Assembly (NCBI GenBank): GCA_019119745.1
Contig: DWWI01000173.1
Location: 1 to 7,688 of the forward strand
DNA length: 7,688 nucleotides
Direction: 5' to 3'
Source of the DNA: Candidatus Mediterraneibacter gallistercoris
GTDB taxonomy: Bacteria; Bacillota_A; Clostridia; Lachnospirales; Lachnospiraceae
The notes beneath the pieces are model-generated. The model was not told the DNA's origin, made no database searches, and saw nothing but the letters and a program-made list of their open reading frames with translations. The stretch's first letter is position 1, and each line of letters opens with the position of its first letter. Shown in pieces: positions 1 through 5,547 of the stretch. The position numbers and the translations under genes were made by a program.

Positions 1-115
1 ATCCCATAACGTCAAGTTAGTAAGACCCCTTGAAGACGACGAGGTAGATAGGGCAGAGGTGGAAGTGCGGTAACGCATGGAGCTGACTGTTACTAATAGG
101 TCGAGGGCATAACCA
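1..115 (+). rRNA. 23S ribosomal RNA, 3' end (partial)
   Basis: This is the last part of a large-subunit rRNA gene that begins upstream of the window. The tract reads like the conserved 3' end of 23S rRNA: a run around GACGACGAGGTAGATAGG, then GGTAACGCATGGAGCTGAC, TACTAATAGGTCGAGG and CATAACC. The final bases are placed by analogy with the usual GAG-x-TTAACC ending, so the exact 3' end could be off by a few bases. No 5S gene follows before the terminator at 200-234, so this is the last gene of its rRNA operon unless 5S is encoded elsewhere. Confidence 0.95.
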
Positions 116-199
116 AAGCGGAATAGGTGAAAGATGGATGATTGATTCTTTGTATGTAGTTTTGAAGGTATACAGACAATTTCAGAGGGAATGAGAGGG

Positions 200-234
200 A
201 GCACCTGAGAGAGTATTCTTTCAGGTGCTTTTTT
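200..234 (+). terminator. Intrinsic terminator of the rRNA operon
   Basis: AGCACCTGAGAGA (200-212) pairs with TCTTTCAGGTGCT (217-229) around a 4-base loop GTAT, with one G-T pair in 13, and runs into six T residues. This is a textbook Rho-independent terminator, about 85 nt after the 23S end. The stretch between 116 and 199 holds no 5S or tRNA and is probably processed 3' trailer. Confidence 0.9.
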
Positions 235-270
235 CTGTATATTTTGCTTTATATATCAGCAAAATAATAC

Positions 271-299
271 TTGTAAAGAGCAGAATAATCTGTTAATAT
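271..299 (+). promoter_or_regulatory. Sigma-A promoter for the leader/HPr-like unit
   Basis: TTGTAA (271-276), a 17-base spacer and TAATAT (294-299) form a near-consensus vegetative promoter in an AT-rich stretch. Transcription would start near 306, so the first product is a short RNA that meets the terminator at 355-388 before the HPr-like gene. Confidence 0.65.
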
Positions 300-305
300 A
301 CAACT

Positions 306-388
306 ATATTTAATTAAACCGACAGAGTCGGAAACAGACAGATACAGGCAGTCCAAAGAGGGATAACGTTTTGTTATCCCTCTTTTTT
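306..388 (+). ncRNA. Putative small RNA or attenuated leader
   Basis: Between the predicted start near 306 and the terminator tail at 388 lies an RNA of about 83 nt with no convincing ORF. It has a small 5-bp hairpin, CCGAC (319-323) with GTCGG (327-331), followed by the terminator stem. It could be an independent small RNA, or a leader that sometimes reads through into the HPr-like gene 35 nt downstream. It does not match a PTS antiterminator target or a riboswitch class that I recognise. This is inferred from promoter and terminator placement only. Confidence 0.4.
355..388 (+). terminator. Intrinsic terminator upstream of the HPr-like gene
   Basis: AAAGAGGGATAAC (355-367) pairs perfectly over 13 bp with GTTATCCCTCTTT (373-385) around a 5-base loop and ends in a T run to 389. 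GCAGTC (348-353) and GGCTGC (390-395) could pair outside it with one G-T pair. Its position between a promoter and the next gene points to a small RNA or to attenuation. Confidence 0.9.
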
Positions 389-422
389 TGGCTGCAGAGA
401 CATGGTCAGGAGGTAGACAATT

Positions 423-650
423 ATGAGAAAAATAATGAATATCCGTTTCGATTCCTATGACATGATTGCAAGATTTTCAAAAGATATTGCAAATGTAAAG
501 GGAGAGTTCGATCTTGTTTCCGGAAGGAAAGTTGTGGATGCAAAATCTTTTCTCGGTATTTTCAGCCTGGATCTCTCAAAGCCCATAGTACTGGACGCAG
601 TGACGGATGAAGTTGAGGTATTTGATAAATTTAGTACTTATCAGATATAA
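423..650 (+). CDS. HPr-like domain protein without the catalytic histidine
   Basis: This 75-residue protein resembles the PTS phosphocarrier HPr over its second half. The segment KSFLGIFSL (41-49) aligns with the HPr loop KSIMGVMSL that carries regulatory Ser46, so Ser42 is the equivalent residue. In true HPr the phosphorylated His15 sits in a GIHARPA motif near the N-terminus. Here the corresponding region (about residues 9-20) has no histidine, and the whole protein has none. It therefore probably cannot carry phosphate from enzyme I, and a regulatory or decoy role is an inference only. The start is set by AGGAGG (408-413) nine bases upstream; Met5 is a less well placed alternative. Length is slightly below the usual 85-90 residues of HPr. 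It stands alone, preceded by a leader with a terminator and followed by the promoter of the next gene. Confidence 0.75.
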   Translation: MRKIMNIRFDSYDMIARFSKDIANVKGEFDLVSGRKVVDAKSFLGIFSLDLSKPIVLDAVTDEVEVFDKFSTYQI

Positions 651-715
651 ACTCCGTCTTCTGATATAAGATAGATGAACTGATACAAAAAATAGAGCGT
701 AATCGGTTTTTCCCC

Positions 716-744
716 TTGACAAATCTGCCCGACACGTTTACCAT
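716..744 (+). promoter_or_regulatory. Sigma-A promoter of the substrate-binding protein gene
   Basis: A perfect -35 TTGACA (716-721), a 17-base spacer and TACCAT (739-744) form a plausible promoter, with a start near 751 and a leader of about 28 nt. This placement also means the TTG at 716 belongs to the promoter and is not a start codon. Confidence 0.65.
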
Positions 745-764
745 AAAACCGTTAGCATTTTATC

Positions 765-773
765 AAGGAGGAG
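765..773 (+). promoter_or_regulatory. Ribosome binding site that fixes the lipoprotein start
   Basis: AAGGAGGAG ends five bases before the ATG at 779. It supports starting there and not at the in-frame TTG at 716, which would put extra polar residues in front of the signal peptide. Confidence 0.85.
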
Positions 774-778
774 TTATT

Positions 779-1963
779 ATGAAAATGTTAAAAAAAGTTG
801 CAAGTATTGCACTTGCATCAGCTATGGTATTTTCACTGGCTGCATGTGGAAACGGCAGTGATAGTGGAAAAAGCGAAGGAAATTCAGATGCTACTACATT
901 TAAGATCGGTGGCATCGGACCTATCACAGGAGACACAGCAATCTATGGTACAGCTGTTAAGAATGGTATTCAGCTTGCAGTAGATGAGATTAACGCAGAC
1001 GGCGGTATCAACGGATGCCAGATTGAGTATCAGTTTGAAGACGATCAGGGTGATTCCGAGAAATCCGTTAATGCTTACAATACTCTGAAAGACTGGGGTA
1101 TGCAGATGCTGGTCGGAACAGTTACATCTGCACCGTGTACAGCAGTTGTTGAGGAAACACACGCTGATAATATGTTCCAGCTTACACCGTCCGCTACGGC
1201 TGTAGAGAGTATCCAGTATGACAATGCATTCCGTATGTGTTTCTCTGACCCGAGCCAGGGTACAGTTTCCGCTGATTATATCGCAGAGAACGGACTTGCA
1301 ACAAAGGTAGCGGTTATCTACGACAGTTCTGACACATATTCAACTGGTATCTATCAGAACTTTGCATCAGAGGCAGAGGCAAAAGGACTGGATATCGTTG
1401 CTGCAGAGGCGTTTACAAAAGACAGTAACACAGACTTCTCAGTACAGATTCAGAAAGCAAAAGATGGCGGAGCAGAACTTGTATTCCTTCCGATTTACTA
1501 TCAGCAGGCTTCTCTGATTCTTGCACAGGCTGACAGAGCGGGATTTGCTCCGAAGTGGTTCGGCGTTGACGGTATGGATGGACTGCTTGATGTAGAAGGA
1601 TTTGATGCATCTCTTGCAGAAGGACTGATGTTCCTTACACCGTTTACACCGGATGCAGACGATGAGGCTACTCAGACATTTGTTGCGAACTACGAGAAAG
1701 AGTTCGGCGACACACCGATTCAGTTTGCTGCAGATGCATATGACTGCATGTATGTAATCAAGGCAGCTGCTGAGAAAGCTGACATTACACCGGATATGAG
1801 CATCTCTGATATTTGCGATGCTATGAAAGGCGCTATGACAGAAATCACAATTGACGGTCTTACAGGAAAACAGATCACATGGGGCGAAGATGGCGAGCCG
1901 TCTAAAGAGCCTACAGTTGTGGTTATAGAAGATGGAGCTTACAAAGTTCTCCAGGCTGAGTAA
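779..1963 (+). CDS. ABC transporter substrate-binding lipoprotein, branched-chain amino acid type (LivJ-like)
   Basis: This 394-residue lipoprotein captures a solute outside the membrane for an ABC importer. It opens with a lipoprotein signal peptide: KK at 5-6, a hydrophobic core, and the lipobox LAAC with the lipid-bearing Cys23. A Gly/Ser/Asn-rich tether follows to about residue 40. The rest is a type 1 periplasmic-binding fold (Peripla_BP_6). It starts with FKIGGIGPITGDTAIYG (41-57), then GIQLAVDEINADGGING (63-79), as in LivJ-type receptors, and runs through to the C-terminus. The family binds branched-chain amino acids, other amino acids, amides or urea, and the exact ligand cannot be read here. 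No permease (LivH/M) or ATPase (LivF/G) gene lies nearby: the gene has its own promoter and is followed by a terminator. It is thus an orphan receptor in this window, probably working with a transporter encoded elsewhere. Confidence 0.9.
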   Translation: MKMLKKVASIALASAMVFSLAACGNGSDSGKSEGNSDATTFKIGGIGPITGDTAIYGTAVKNGIQLAVDEINADGGINGCQIEYQFEDDQGDSEKSVNAYNTLKDWGMQMLVGTVTSAPCTAVVEETHADNMFQLTPSATAVESIQYDNAFRMCFSDPSQGTVSADYIAENGLATKVAVIYDSSDTYSTGIYQNFASEAEAKGLDIVAAEAFTKDSNTDFSVQIQKAKDGGAELVFLPIYYQQASLILAQADRAGFAPKWFGVDGMDGLLDVEGFDASLAEGLMFLTPFTPDADDEATQTFVANYEKEFGDTPIQFAADAYDCMYVIKAAAEKADITPDMSISDICDAMKGAMTEITIDGLTGKQITWGEDGEPSKEPTVVVIEDGAYKVLQAE

Positions 1964-1993
1964 ATTCGTATTTGTCGAATCAAATGCCGCTGG

Positions 1994-2103
1994 AAAGGAT
2001 CTGAAATCTGATTAAAAACAAAGCCGCAAAATGGACTGTTTGAGCCAAAGGCGAGTTGTCCATTTTGCGGTTTAACATCAGATTTCAGATCCTTTATTTT
2101 TTT
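1994..2103. terminator. Nested inverted repeat acting as a bidirectional terminator
   Basis: The outer arms AAAGGATCTGAAATCTGAT (1994-2012) and 2077-2095 are perfect 19-bp complements. Inside them, CCGCAAAATGGAC (2024-2036) and 2058-2070 are perfect 13-bp complements around a 21-base loop. On the plus strand the outer stem is followed by a T-rich tail (2093-2103), which would end the lipoprotein gene. On the minus strand the inner stem is followed by a T-rich run (complement of 2013-2022), which would end bioY. It sits between two convergent genes, as expected for a shared terminator. Confidence 0.8.
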
Positions 2104-2106
2104 ATT

Positions 2107-2676
2107 TTAGCTTCTCTGTATCCGGGCTGCGGTCCGAAGTTTTGGACCTGTAATTGCAGCTATTATAATCTTTACCGCATCTCCCGGCAGATACGGAAGT
2201 ACACCTATTGTCAGAGCTGTGGTAAAGCTCTGGCTGGTCTGCCATGCCAGCCATGCTGTTCCGAATGTATAGCATACTGCCATTCCAAGGATCATTCCCA
2301 GGATGGCTGTATATTTTTTACCCGGAAAGTGCTCAAGAAAGAATCCATGTATAAAAGCAAGCAGGATAAATCCGGCCAGGTAGCCTCCGGTCGGTCCTGC
2401 AAGTTTTGCCAGCCCACCGCTGAAAGAAGAAAAAACCGGAAGTCCGGCAGCTCCGAGCAGGAGATACAGAATCACACAGATTGAAGCGGATTTCATCCCC
2501 AGTATGTAAACTGCCATAAAGATTATAAAATTTGTCAGGGAGATAGGTACCGGGCTAACGGGAATTGGAATGGAGAATGGAGCAATAATGCAGATCACGG
2601 CCGTCATAAGACCGATTACCGCCATATTCTTTGTCTTGCCTGTCTGTTCATATCTGCTGGTTGTATTCTCTTTCAT
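2107..2676 (-). CDS. bioY: Biotin ECF transporter S component BioY
   Basis: This 189-residue membrane protein is the biotin-binding S component of an energy-coupling-factor transporter. It carries the BioY signatures in order: PVPISLTN (42-49), YLLLGAAGLPVF (71-82), GPTGGYLAGF (94-103) and LPGDAVK (163-169). About six hydrophobic helices cover residues 17 to 175, a normal BioY length. The start is taken at the ATG complementary to 2674-2676, with a modest ribosome site AAAGGTAG (complement of 2686-2693) nine bases upstream. No ecfA, ecfA' or ecfT gene is nearby, so it probably shares a housekeeping ECF module, as group II S components do. The gene has a strong promoter overlapped by a probable BirA operator, which fits repression when biotin is plentiful. 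It converges on the lipoprotein gene and diverges from the DUF5685 operon. Confidence 0.95.
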   Translation of the reverse strand: MKENTTSRYEQTGKTKNMAVIGLMTAVICIIAPFSIPIPVSPVPISLTNFIIFMAVYILGMKSASICVILYLLLGAAGLPVFSSFSGGLAKLAGPTGGYLAGFILLAFIHGFFLEHFPGKKYTAILGMILGMAVCYTFGTAWLAWQTSQSFTTALTIGVLPYLPGDAVKIIIAAITGPKLRTAARIQRS

Positions 2677-2720
2677 ATCTGTAAACTACCTTTCATATGT
2701 GAAAATCTATTTCGAATAGC

Positions 2721-2749
2721 AGTATAATGAATAAACAGAGTAATGTCAA
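2721..2749 (-). promoter_or_regulatory. bioY promoter
   Basis: On the minus strand TTGACA (complement of 2744-2749), a 17-base spacer and TATACT (complement of 2721-2726) make a near-perfect sigma-A promoter. It gives a start near 2714 and a leader of about 38 nt. The -35 box lies inside the left half-site of the BirA-like operator. Confidence 0.8.
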
Positions 2750-2773
2750 CTAAAATATAAAATAAGTTGACAA
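2743..2773. promoter_or_regulatory. Probable BirA (biotin repressor) operator
   Basis: The half-sites ATGTCAAC (2743-2750) and GTTGACAA (2766-2773) are complementary at 7 of 8 positions and separated by 15 bases. This matches the known layout of BirA sites, TTGTnAAC - about 15 bases - GTTnACAA. The left half covers the -35 box of bioY, so bound BirA-biotinyl-AMP would block the promoter. Assignment rests on motif form plus its place in front of a biotin gene; birA itself is not in the window. Confidence 0.75.
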
Positions 2774-2836
2774 TTTCTCTTTTTGAAATCTTAGTAAAAT
2801 GTTTATAAAAAAATCATATCGCAGCTGTCGGGCGCA

Positions 2837-2845
2837 TGGTATAAT
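2837..2845 (+). promoter_or_regulatory. Extended -10 promoter for the DUF5685 operon
   Basis: TGGTATAAT (2837-2845) has a perfect -10 hexamer preceded by the TGn extension, which can replace a good -35 box; none is evident 17 bases upstream. Transcription would start near 2852, about 50 nt before the DUF5685 start codon. Confidence 0.55.
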
Positions 2846-2872
2846 GGTTGCACGATATGCAATCATTATACC
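2838..2872. repeat. 14-bp inverted repeat over the operon promoter
   Basis: GGTATAATGGTTGC (2838-2851) and GCAATCATTATACC (2859-2872) are complementary apart from one G-T pair, with a 7-base spacer. The repeat contains the -10 box and spans the predicted start site, so it could be an operator for a dimeric regulator or a 5' hairpin in the transcript. Confidence 0.75.
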
Positions 2873-2903
2873 GGAACGAAAAGATATAAGACAGGAGCAT
2901 TAT

Positions 2904-3740
2904 ATGTTTGGTTATGTAACGATATGTGAACCCGAACTGAAAGTAAAAGATCTGAAGAAATACAGGGCATATTACTGCGGACTCTGCCGCGAACTGAAAG
3001 AGGAGTACGGCTTTATGGGGCAGATGACGCTCACATATGATATGACATTTGCCATCATCCTTCTGTCATCTTTATATGAGAATGTCGCAGACATGGAGAT
3101 GCACCGCTGCAAAGTCCATCCAGTAAAAAAGCAGATGATGTTAAGAAATGAGATTACTTCTTATGCAGCTGCCATGAATGTTCTTCTGGCATATTACCAT
3201 ATGGATGATGACTGGCGGGATGACCGGAAAATCACAAGCTTTATGACGAAGAGTGTGATACACGGTAAGGTGAAGAAGATTATAGAGCAGTATCCCGGAC
3301 AGAGTGAAGCGATCAGAAGCTCTCTGGCAGAACTTGCACAGTGTGAGAAGGAAAACAGTATGGATATTGACCGCACTGCGGGATGTTTCGGCCGGCTGAT
3401 GGAAGAACTTTTCCTTTACCGGAAAGATATATGGGAGAGAAATCTGCGGAAAATGGGATTCTTTCTCTGGAAATACATCTATCTTATGGATGCTTATGAA
3501 GACCTTCCGGAAGATCTTGAGAAAGACAGATATAATCCGCTTAGAAAAATTTACGGGGAGCCGGATTATGAGCAGCGGATCAAACAGATTCTCTGTATGA
3601 TGATCGCGGAGAGCACAGCTGAATTTGAGCGGCTTCCATGCCTTGTAGATGTGGACATTTTGCGCAATATATTGTATGATGGGGTGTGGAGTCGATATAA
3701 TAAGATACAGATGAAGAAAAGTGAGGAACAGAAAAAATGA
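2904..3740 (+). CDS. DUF5685 family protein, helical, with two aspartate-rich motifs
   Basis: This 278-residue protein has no assigned biochemical role; I recognise it as DUF5685 from its opening MFGYVTI and the [17 protein letters not shown] block (20-36). The start at 2904 is supported by AGGAG (2893-2897) six bases upstream and by the family's MFGY start; the frame is open back to 2799, but that extension would overlap the promoter. Notable residues are a CxxC pair (25-28), Cys69 and His72, a DDDWRDD cluster (101-107), and DAYED (196-200) followed by KDRYNP (207-212). Two acid-rich helices of this kind recall the metal-diphosphate sites of class I isoprenoid synthases, but this is inference. 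There is no signal peptide. The stop overlaps the next start (ATGA at 3737-3740), so it is translationally coupled to the DnaJ-domain gene. Confidence 0.8.
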   Translation: MFGYVTICEPELKVKDLKKYRAYYCGLCRELKEEYGFMGQMTLTYDMTFAIILLSSLYENVADMEMHRCKVHPVKKQMMLRNEITSYAAAMNVLLAYYHMDDDWRDDRKITSFMTKSVIHGKVKKIIEQYPGQSEAIRSSLAELAQCEKENSMDIDRTAGCFGRLMEELFLYRKDIWERNLRKMGFFLWKYIYLMDAYEDLPEDLEKDRYNPLRKIYGEPDYEQRIKQILCMMIAESTAEFERLPCLVDVDILRNILYDGVWSRYNKIQMKKSEEQKK

Positions 3741-4432
3741 ATAAGAATCCATATGAGGTGCTCGGAGTATCTCCGAACGCGTCAGATGATGAGATAAAGA
3801 AAGCATACCGCGATCTGACGCGGAAATATCATCCGGATGCCAATGTGGATAATCCGCTGGCTGATCTGGCTGAAGAGAAGTTCAAAGAAGTACAGGAAGC
3901 CTATGATACGATTATGCATGAACGGGCTTCCGGAAGCACAGGCGGTTATTCATATGGGGGAAGTTCATCTTCCGGCAGTTCGGGAGGATACTCCTATGGA
4001 GGTTCGGCTTACGGGAATTCCGGCGGATACGGCGGCTATCAGAATGCTCAGCAGGATCCGAGACTTCAGGCGGCTGTCAACTATATCAATAACAGACGGT
4101 TTCGAGAGGCGCTTAACACTCTGGATCAGGTGCCGGAGAGGACAGCCCTCTGGTATTATCTGAGCGGCTGCGCCAATGCGGGGCTTGGAAACAATGTCCT
4201 GGCAAGAGACCATGCGGCTCAGGCAGTTAATATGGAACCCAATAATATGCAGTACAGACAGCTGTTAAACCAGCTTGATTTCAGCAGCAGGAGATATCAG
4301 AACAGCCCTTATGGCAATGGATACGGCATGGGCGGAAACACATCCTGCGGTACAGGAAATTTCTGCTGTGATCTTTGGCTCGCTGACACATGCTGTGAAT
4401 GTATGGGAGGAGATCTTTGTTCATGCATGTAA
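3737..4432 (+). CDS. DnaJ-domain protein with helical repeat and cysteine-rich tail
   Basis: This 231-residue protein starts with a J domain (about 4-62), including the HPD motif at 32-34 that stimulates DnaK ATPase activity. A flexible Gly/Ser/Tyr-rich linker covers about 65-105. A helical segment (about 109-177), with [15 protein letters not shown] and [15 protein letters not shown], reads like one or two TPR units. The end (204-230) holds eight cysteines (204, 210, 211, 219, 220, 222, 228, 230), enough to bind metal or form disulfides. It lacks the zinc finger and C-terminal domains of true DnaJ, so it is a specialised co-chaperone rather than DnaJ itself. It overlaps the upstream DUF5685 stop by 4 nt and the downstream gene by 10 nt, and a modest GAGG (3723-3726) serves as ribosome site. 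The client is unknown. Confidence 0.85.
   Translation: MNKNPYEVLGVSPNASDDEIKKAYRDLTRKYHPDANVDNPLADLAEEKFKEVQEAYDTIMHERASGSTGGYSYGGSSSSGSSGGYSYGGSAYGNSGGYGGYQNAQQDPRLQAAVNYINNRRFREALNTLDQVPERTALWYYLSGCANAGLGNNVLARDHAAQAVNMEPNNMQYRQLLNQLDFSSRRYQNSPYGNGYGMGGNTSCGTGNFCCDLWLADTCCECMGGDLCSCM
4405..4412 (+). promoter_or_regulatory. Ribosome binding site inside the DnaJ-domain gene
   Basis: GGGAGGAG lies within the codons for the Met-Gly-Gly-Asp part of the cysteine-rich tail and ends ten bases before the ATG at 4423. It decides that start over the upstream in-frame ATG at 4399, which has no such site. Confidence 0.75.
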
Positions 4433-4953
4433 AGGCAAAGACAGTGGCGCTGGGGGGCCTTCTTCTGGCGCTTACCGTAGTGTTTATGGCTCTGGGAAGT
4501 ATCATTGAGACGAGCACATTATTTCTGCTGGCCGCGGCGTCATTTTTTGTCGGGATCGTGGTGAGAGAATTCGGGCTGAAGACCGGCGGCGCCTTTTATC
4601 TGGCGGCAGTCCTGCTGGGAGCGGTTACTGCGCCGAATAAATTTTATGTGCTGACTTTTGCGGCTATGGGAGTGTATATCTGGGGGATTGAGGCCGTCTG
4701 GAGATGGCTTGAGAGGCACCCGGAGATGACACAGCGATATAAGGTTTTCTGGATTGCGAAATATGTAATCTTTAATATCGTCTATATACCTGTCGTGCTG
4801 ATTTTCCGTGAACTGCTTTTTGGACAGACAGTATCTGACGGAATCATGGCGGCTGTCATTGCGGGCGGACAGATCGGTCTGTTTATCTACGACAGAGCAT
4901 ACGATTATGTGCAGGTACATATGTGGGGAAAGATGAGAGGACGATTTTTATAA
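4423..4953 (+). CDS. Predicted polytopic membrane protein of the DUF5685-DnaJ operon
   Basis: I do not recognise a named family with certainty. The 176-residue product is very hydrophobic, with about six likely membrane segments: roughly 8-28, 31-49, 53-68, 70-90, 108-130 and 138-160. Charged loops lie around 90-107 ([15 protein letters not shown]) and at the C-terminus. The size and the opening [17 protein letters not shown] resemble small ECF S components, but none of the ligand-binding signatures seen in BioY or RibU is present, so this is only a possibility. The chosen ATG overlaps the DnaJ-domain stop by 10 nt and has a good ribosome site. Tight coupling to the two upstream genes suggests the three proteins act together, perhaps at the membrane. 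A terminator follows 16 nt after the stop. Confidence 0.65.
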   Translation: MHVKAKTVALGGLLLALTVVFMALGSIIETSTLFLLAAASFFVGIVVREFGLKTGGAFYLAAVLLGAVTAPNKFYVLTFAAMGVYIWGIEAVWRWLERHPEMTQRYKVFWIAKYVIFNIVYIPVVLIFRELLFGQTVSDGIMAAVIAGGQIGLFIYDRAYDYVQVHMWGKMRGRFL

Positions 4954-4969
4954 TCTAAATCGGCTGTTA

Positions 4970-5007
4970 AAAATACCGGACACTTTTATTGCGGTGTCCG
5001 GTATTTT
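4970..5007 (+). terminator. Intrinsic terminator of the DUF5685 operon
   Basis: AAAATACCGGACAC (4970-4983) pairs perfectly over 14 bp with GTGTCCGGTATTTT (4994-5007) around a 10-base loop. The T run is short and partly within the stem, but position and stem strength make termination likely. Confidence 0.8.
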
Positions 5008-5027
5008 CAGCATATTCAAAAAAGGAA

Positions 5028-5047
5028 GAGCCACATTTCTGTGGCTC
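5028..5047. repeat. Small stem-loop
   Basis: GAGCCACA (5028-5035) and TGTGGCTC (5040-5047) form a perfect 8-bp stem with a TTTC loop. On the minus strand it is followed by a T-rich run and could stop antisense transcription. On the plus strand it precedes a GGGGG tract and a possible micro-ORF. Confidence 0.75.
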
Positions 5048-5064
5048 AAAGGGGGAAAAAGTTT

Positions 5065-5097
5065 ATGAAAAAGTGTTCTTTTCAAGAACAATTATAG
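5065..5097 (+). CDS. Possible 10-codon micro-ORF (MKKCSFQEQL)
   Basis: An ATG at 5065 is preceded by AAAGGGGGA (5048-5056), close to a ribosome site at good spacing, and the frame closes with TAG at 5095-5097. The coding bases contain a 7-bp hairpin, TGTTCTT (5074-5080) with AAGAACA (5084-5090). No clear promoter precedes it, and it may be chance. It lies about 70 nt upstream of the riboswitch promoter. Confidence 0.25.
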   Translation: MKKCSFQEQL

Positions 5098-5166
5098 TAT
5101 AAAAAAGAGATGTGTAAAAAGTGTGTTCAAGATTTGAATGGATTATGAACAAAACGTAAAAAACTA

Positions 5167-5195
5167 TTGCAATCCTGAATATAAAGAGTTATATT
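5167..5195 (+). promoter_or_regulatory. Promoter of the FMN riboswitch-ribU unit
   Basis: TTGCAA (5167-5172), a 17-base spacer and TATATT (5190-5195) form a good sigma-A promoter. The start would fall near 5202, about 14 nt before the aptamer. Confidence 0.75.
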
Positions 5196-5215
5196 AATAC
5201 ACGTAAAAGGAATAA

Positions 5216-5346
5216 AATCTTCGGGGTCGGGTGTAAGTCCCAACCGGCGGTAAAGTCCGCGAACTGCTTTACAGCAGCCGAACCGGTGACTTTCTTTAGA
5301 GAGAATTCCGGTACCGACAGTATAGTCTGGATGAGAGAAGAGATTT
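5216..5346 (+). promoter_or_regulatory. FMN riboswitch (RFN element)
   Basis: The conserved blocks of the FMN aptamer appear in order: CGGGGTCGGGTG with AAGTCCCAACCGGCGG, the GTAAAGTCCGCGA segment, CCGAACCGGTGAC, ATTCCGGTACCGACAGT and AGTCTGGATGAGAGAAG. The P1 closing helix is ATCTTC (5217-5222) with GAAGA (5337-5341) and neighbours. It senses FMN and, with the terminator at 5402-5434, should switch off ribU when FMN is abundant. A hairpin, GCTGCCTG (5350-5357) with CGGGCAGC (5374-5381), lies between aptamer and terminator. Confidence 0.97.
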
Positions 5347-5401
5347 ATAGCTGCCTGTATATGATGTGAGTATCGGGCAGCAGTCCATTGTATGAGGAAT
5401 G

Positions 5402-5434
5402 AACCCCGGAAAGAGATTTCCGGGGTTTTCTTTT
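5402..5434 (+). terminator. Riboswitch-controlled intrinsic terminator
   Basis: AACCCCGGAAA (5402-5412) pairs perfectly over 11 bp with TTTCCGGGGTT (5417-5427) around GAGA and ends in a T-rich tail. It lies between the FMN aptamer and ribU, so it is the expression platform. Confidence 0.9.
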
Positions 5435-5547
5435 GCTGTTTTCTTTATATGGTACACGGAAACAGCTGATGGGCGGAATTTCCATGAAGATTACCTTTTT
5501 CAAAATTAATATGCCGCATAGTACGGCGGAAAAAGGAGAGAAGAAAG

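Noticed and set aside
704..751. Inverted repeat CGGTTTT / AAAACCG around the lipoprotein promoter
   Set aside because: Only 7 bp with a 34-base gap in AT-rich DNA; it may well be chance.
716..778. In-frame TTG extension of the lipoprotein gene by 21 codons
   Set aside because: It overlaps a promoter -35 box, has no ribosome site, and would bury the signal peptide; the ATG at 779 has a strong ribosome site and yields a proper lipobox.
2056..2484. 142-codon plus-strand ORF
   Set aside because: It lies antisense to bioY and its first part lies in the terminator; the bioY frame has clear family motifs.
2767..2800. Plus-strand promoter using TTGACA of the BirA right half-site
   Set aside because: No -10 box at 16-18 bases; the nearest TAAAAT is 22 bases away. 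The extended -10 at 2837 is better.
2799..2903. 35-codon N-terminal extension of the DUF5685 protein
   Set aside because: It covers the promoter and the inverted repeat; the ATG at 2904 has AGGAG and gives the family's usual MFGY start.
3141..3806. 221-codon minus-strand ORF
   Set aside because: Antisense shadow of the DUF5685 gene, with no recognisable domain and no ribosome site that stands out.
4989..5016. Promoter TTGCGG ... CATATT for the micro-ORF
   Set aside because: Weak match in both boxes and it lies within a terminator hairpin.
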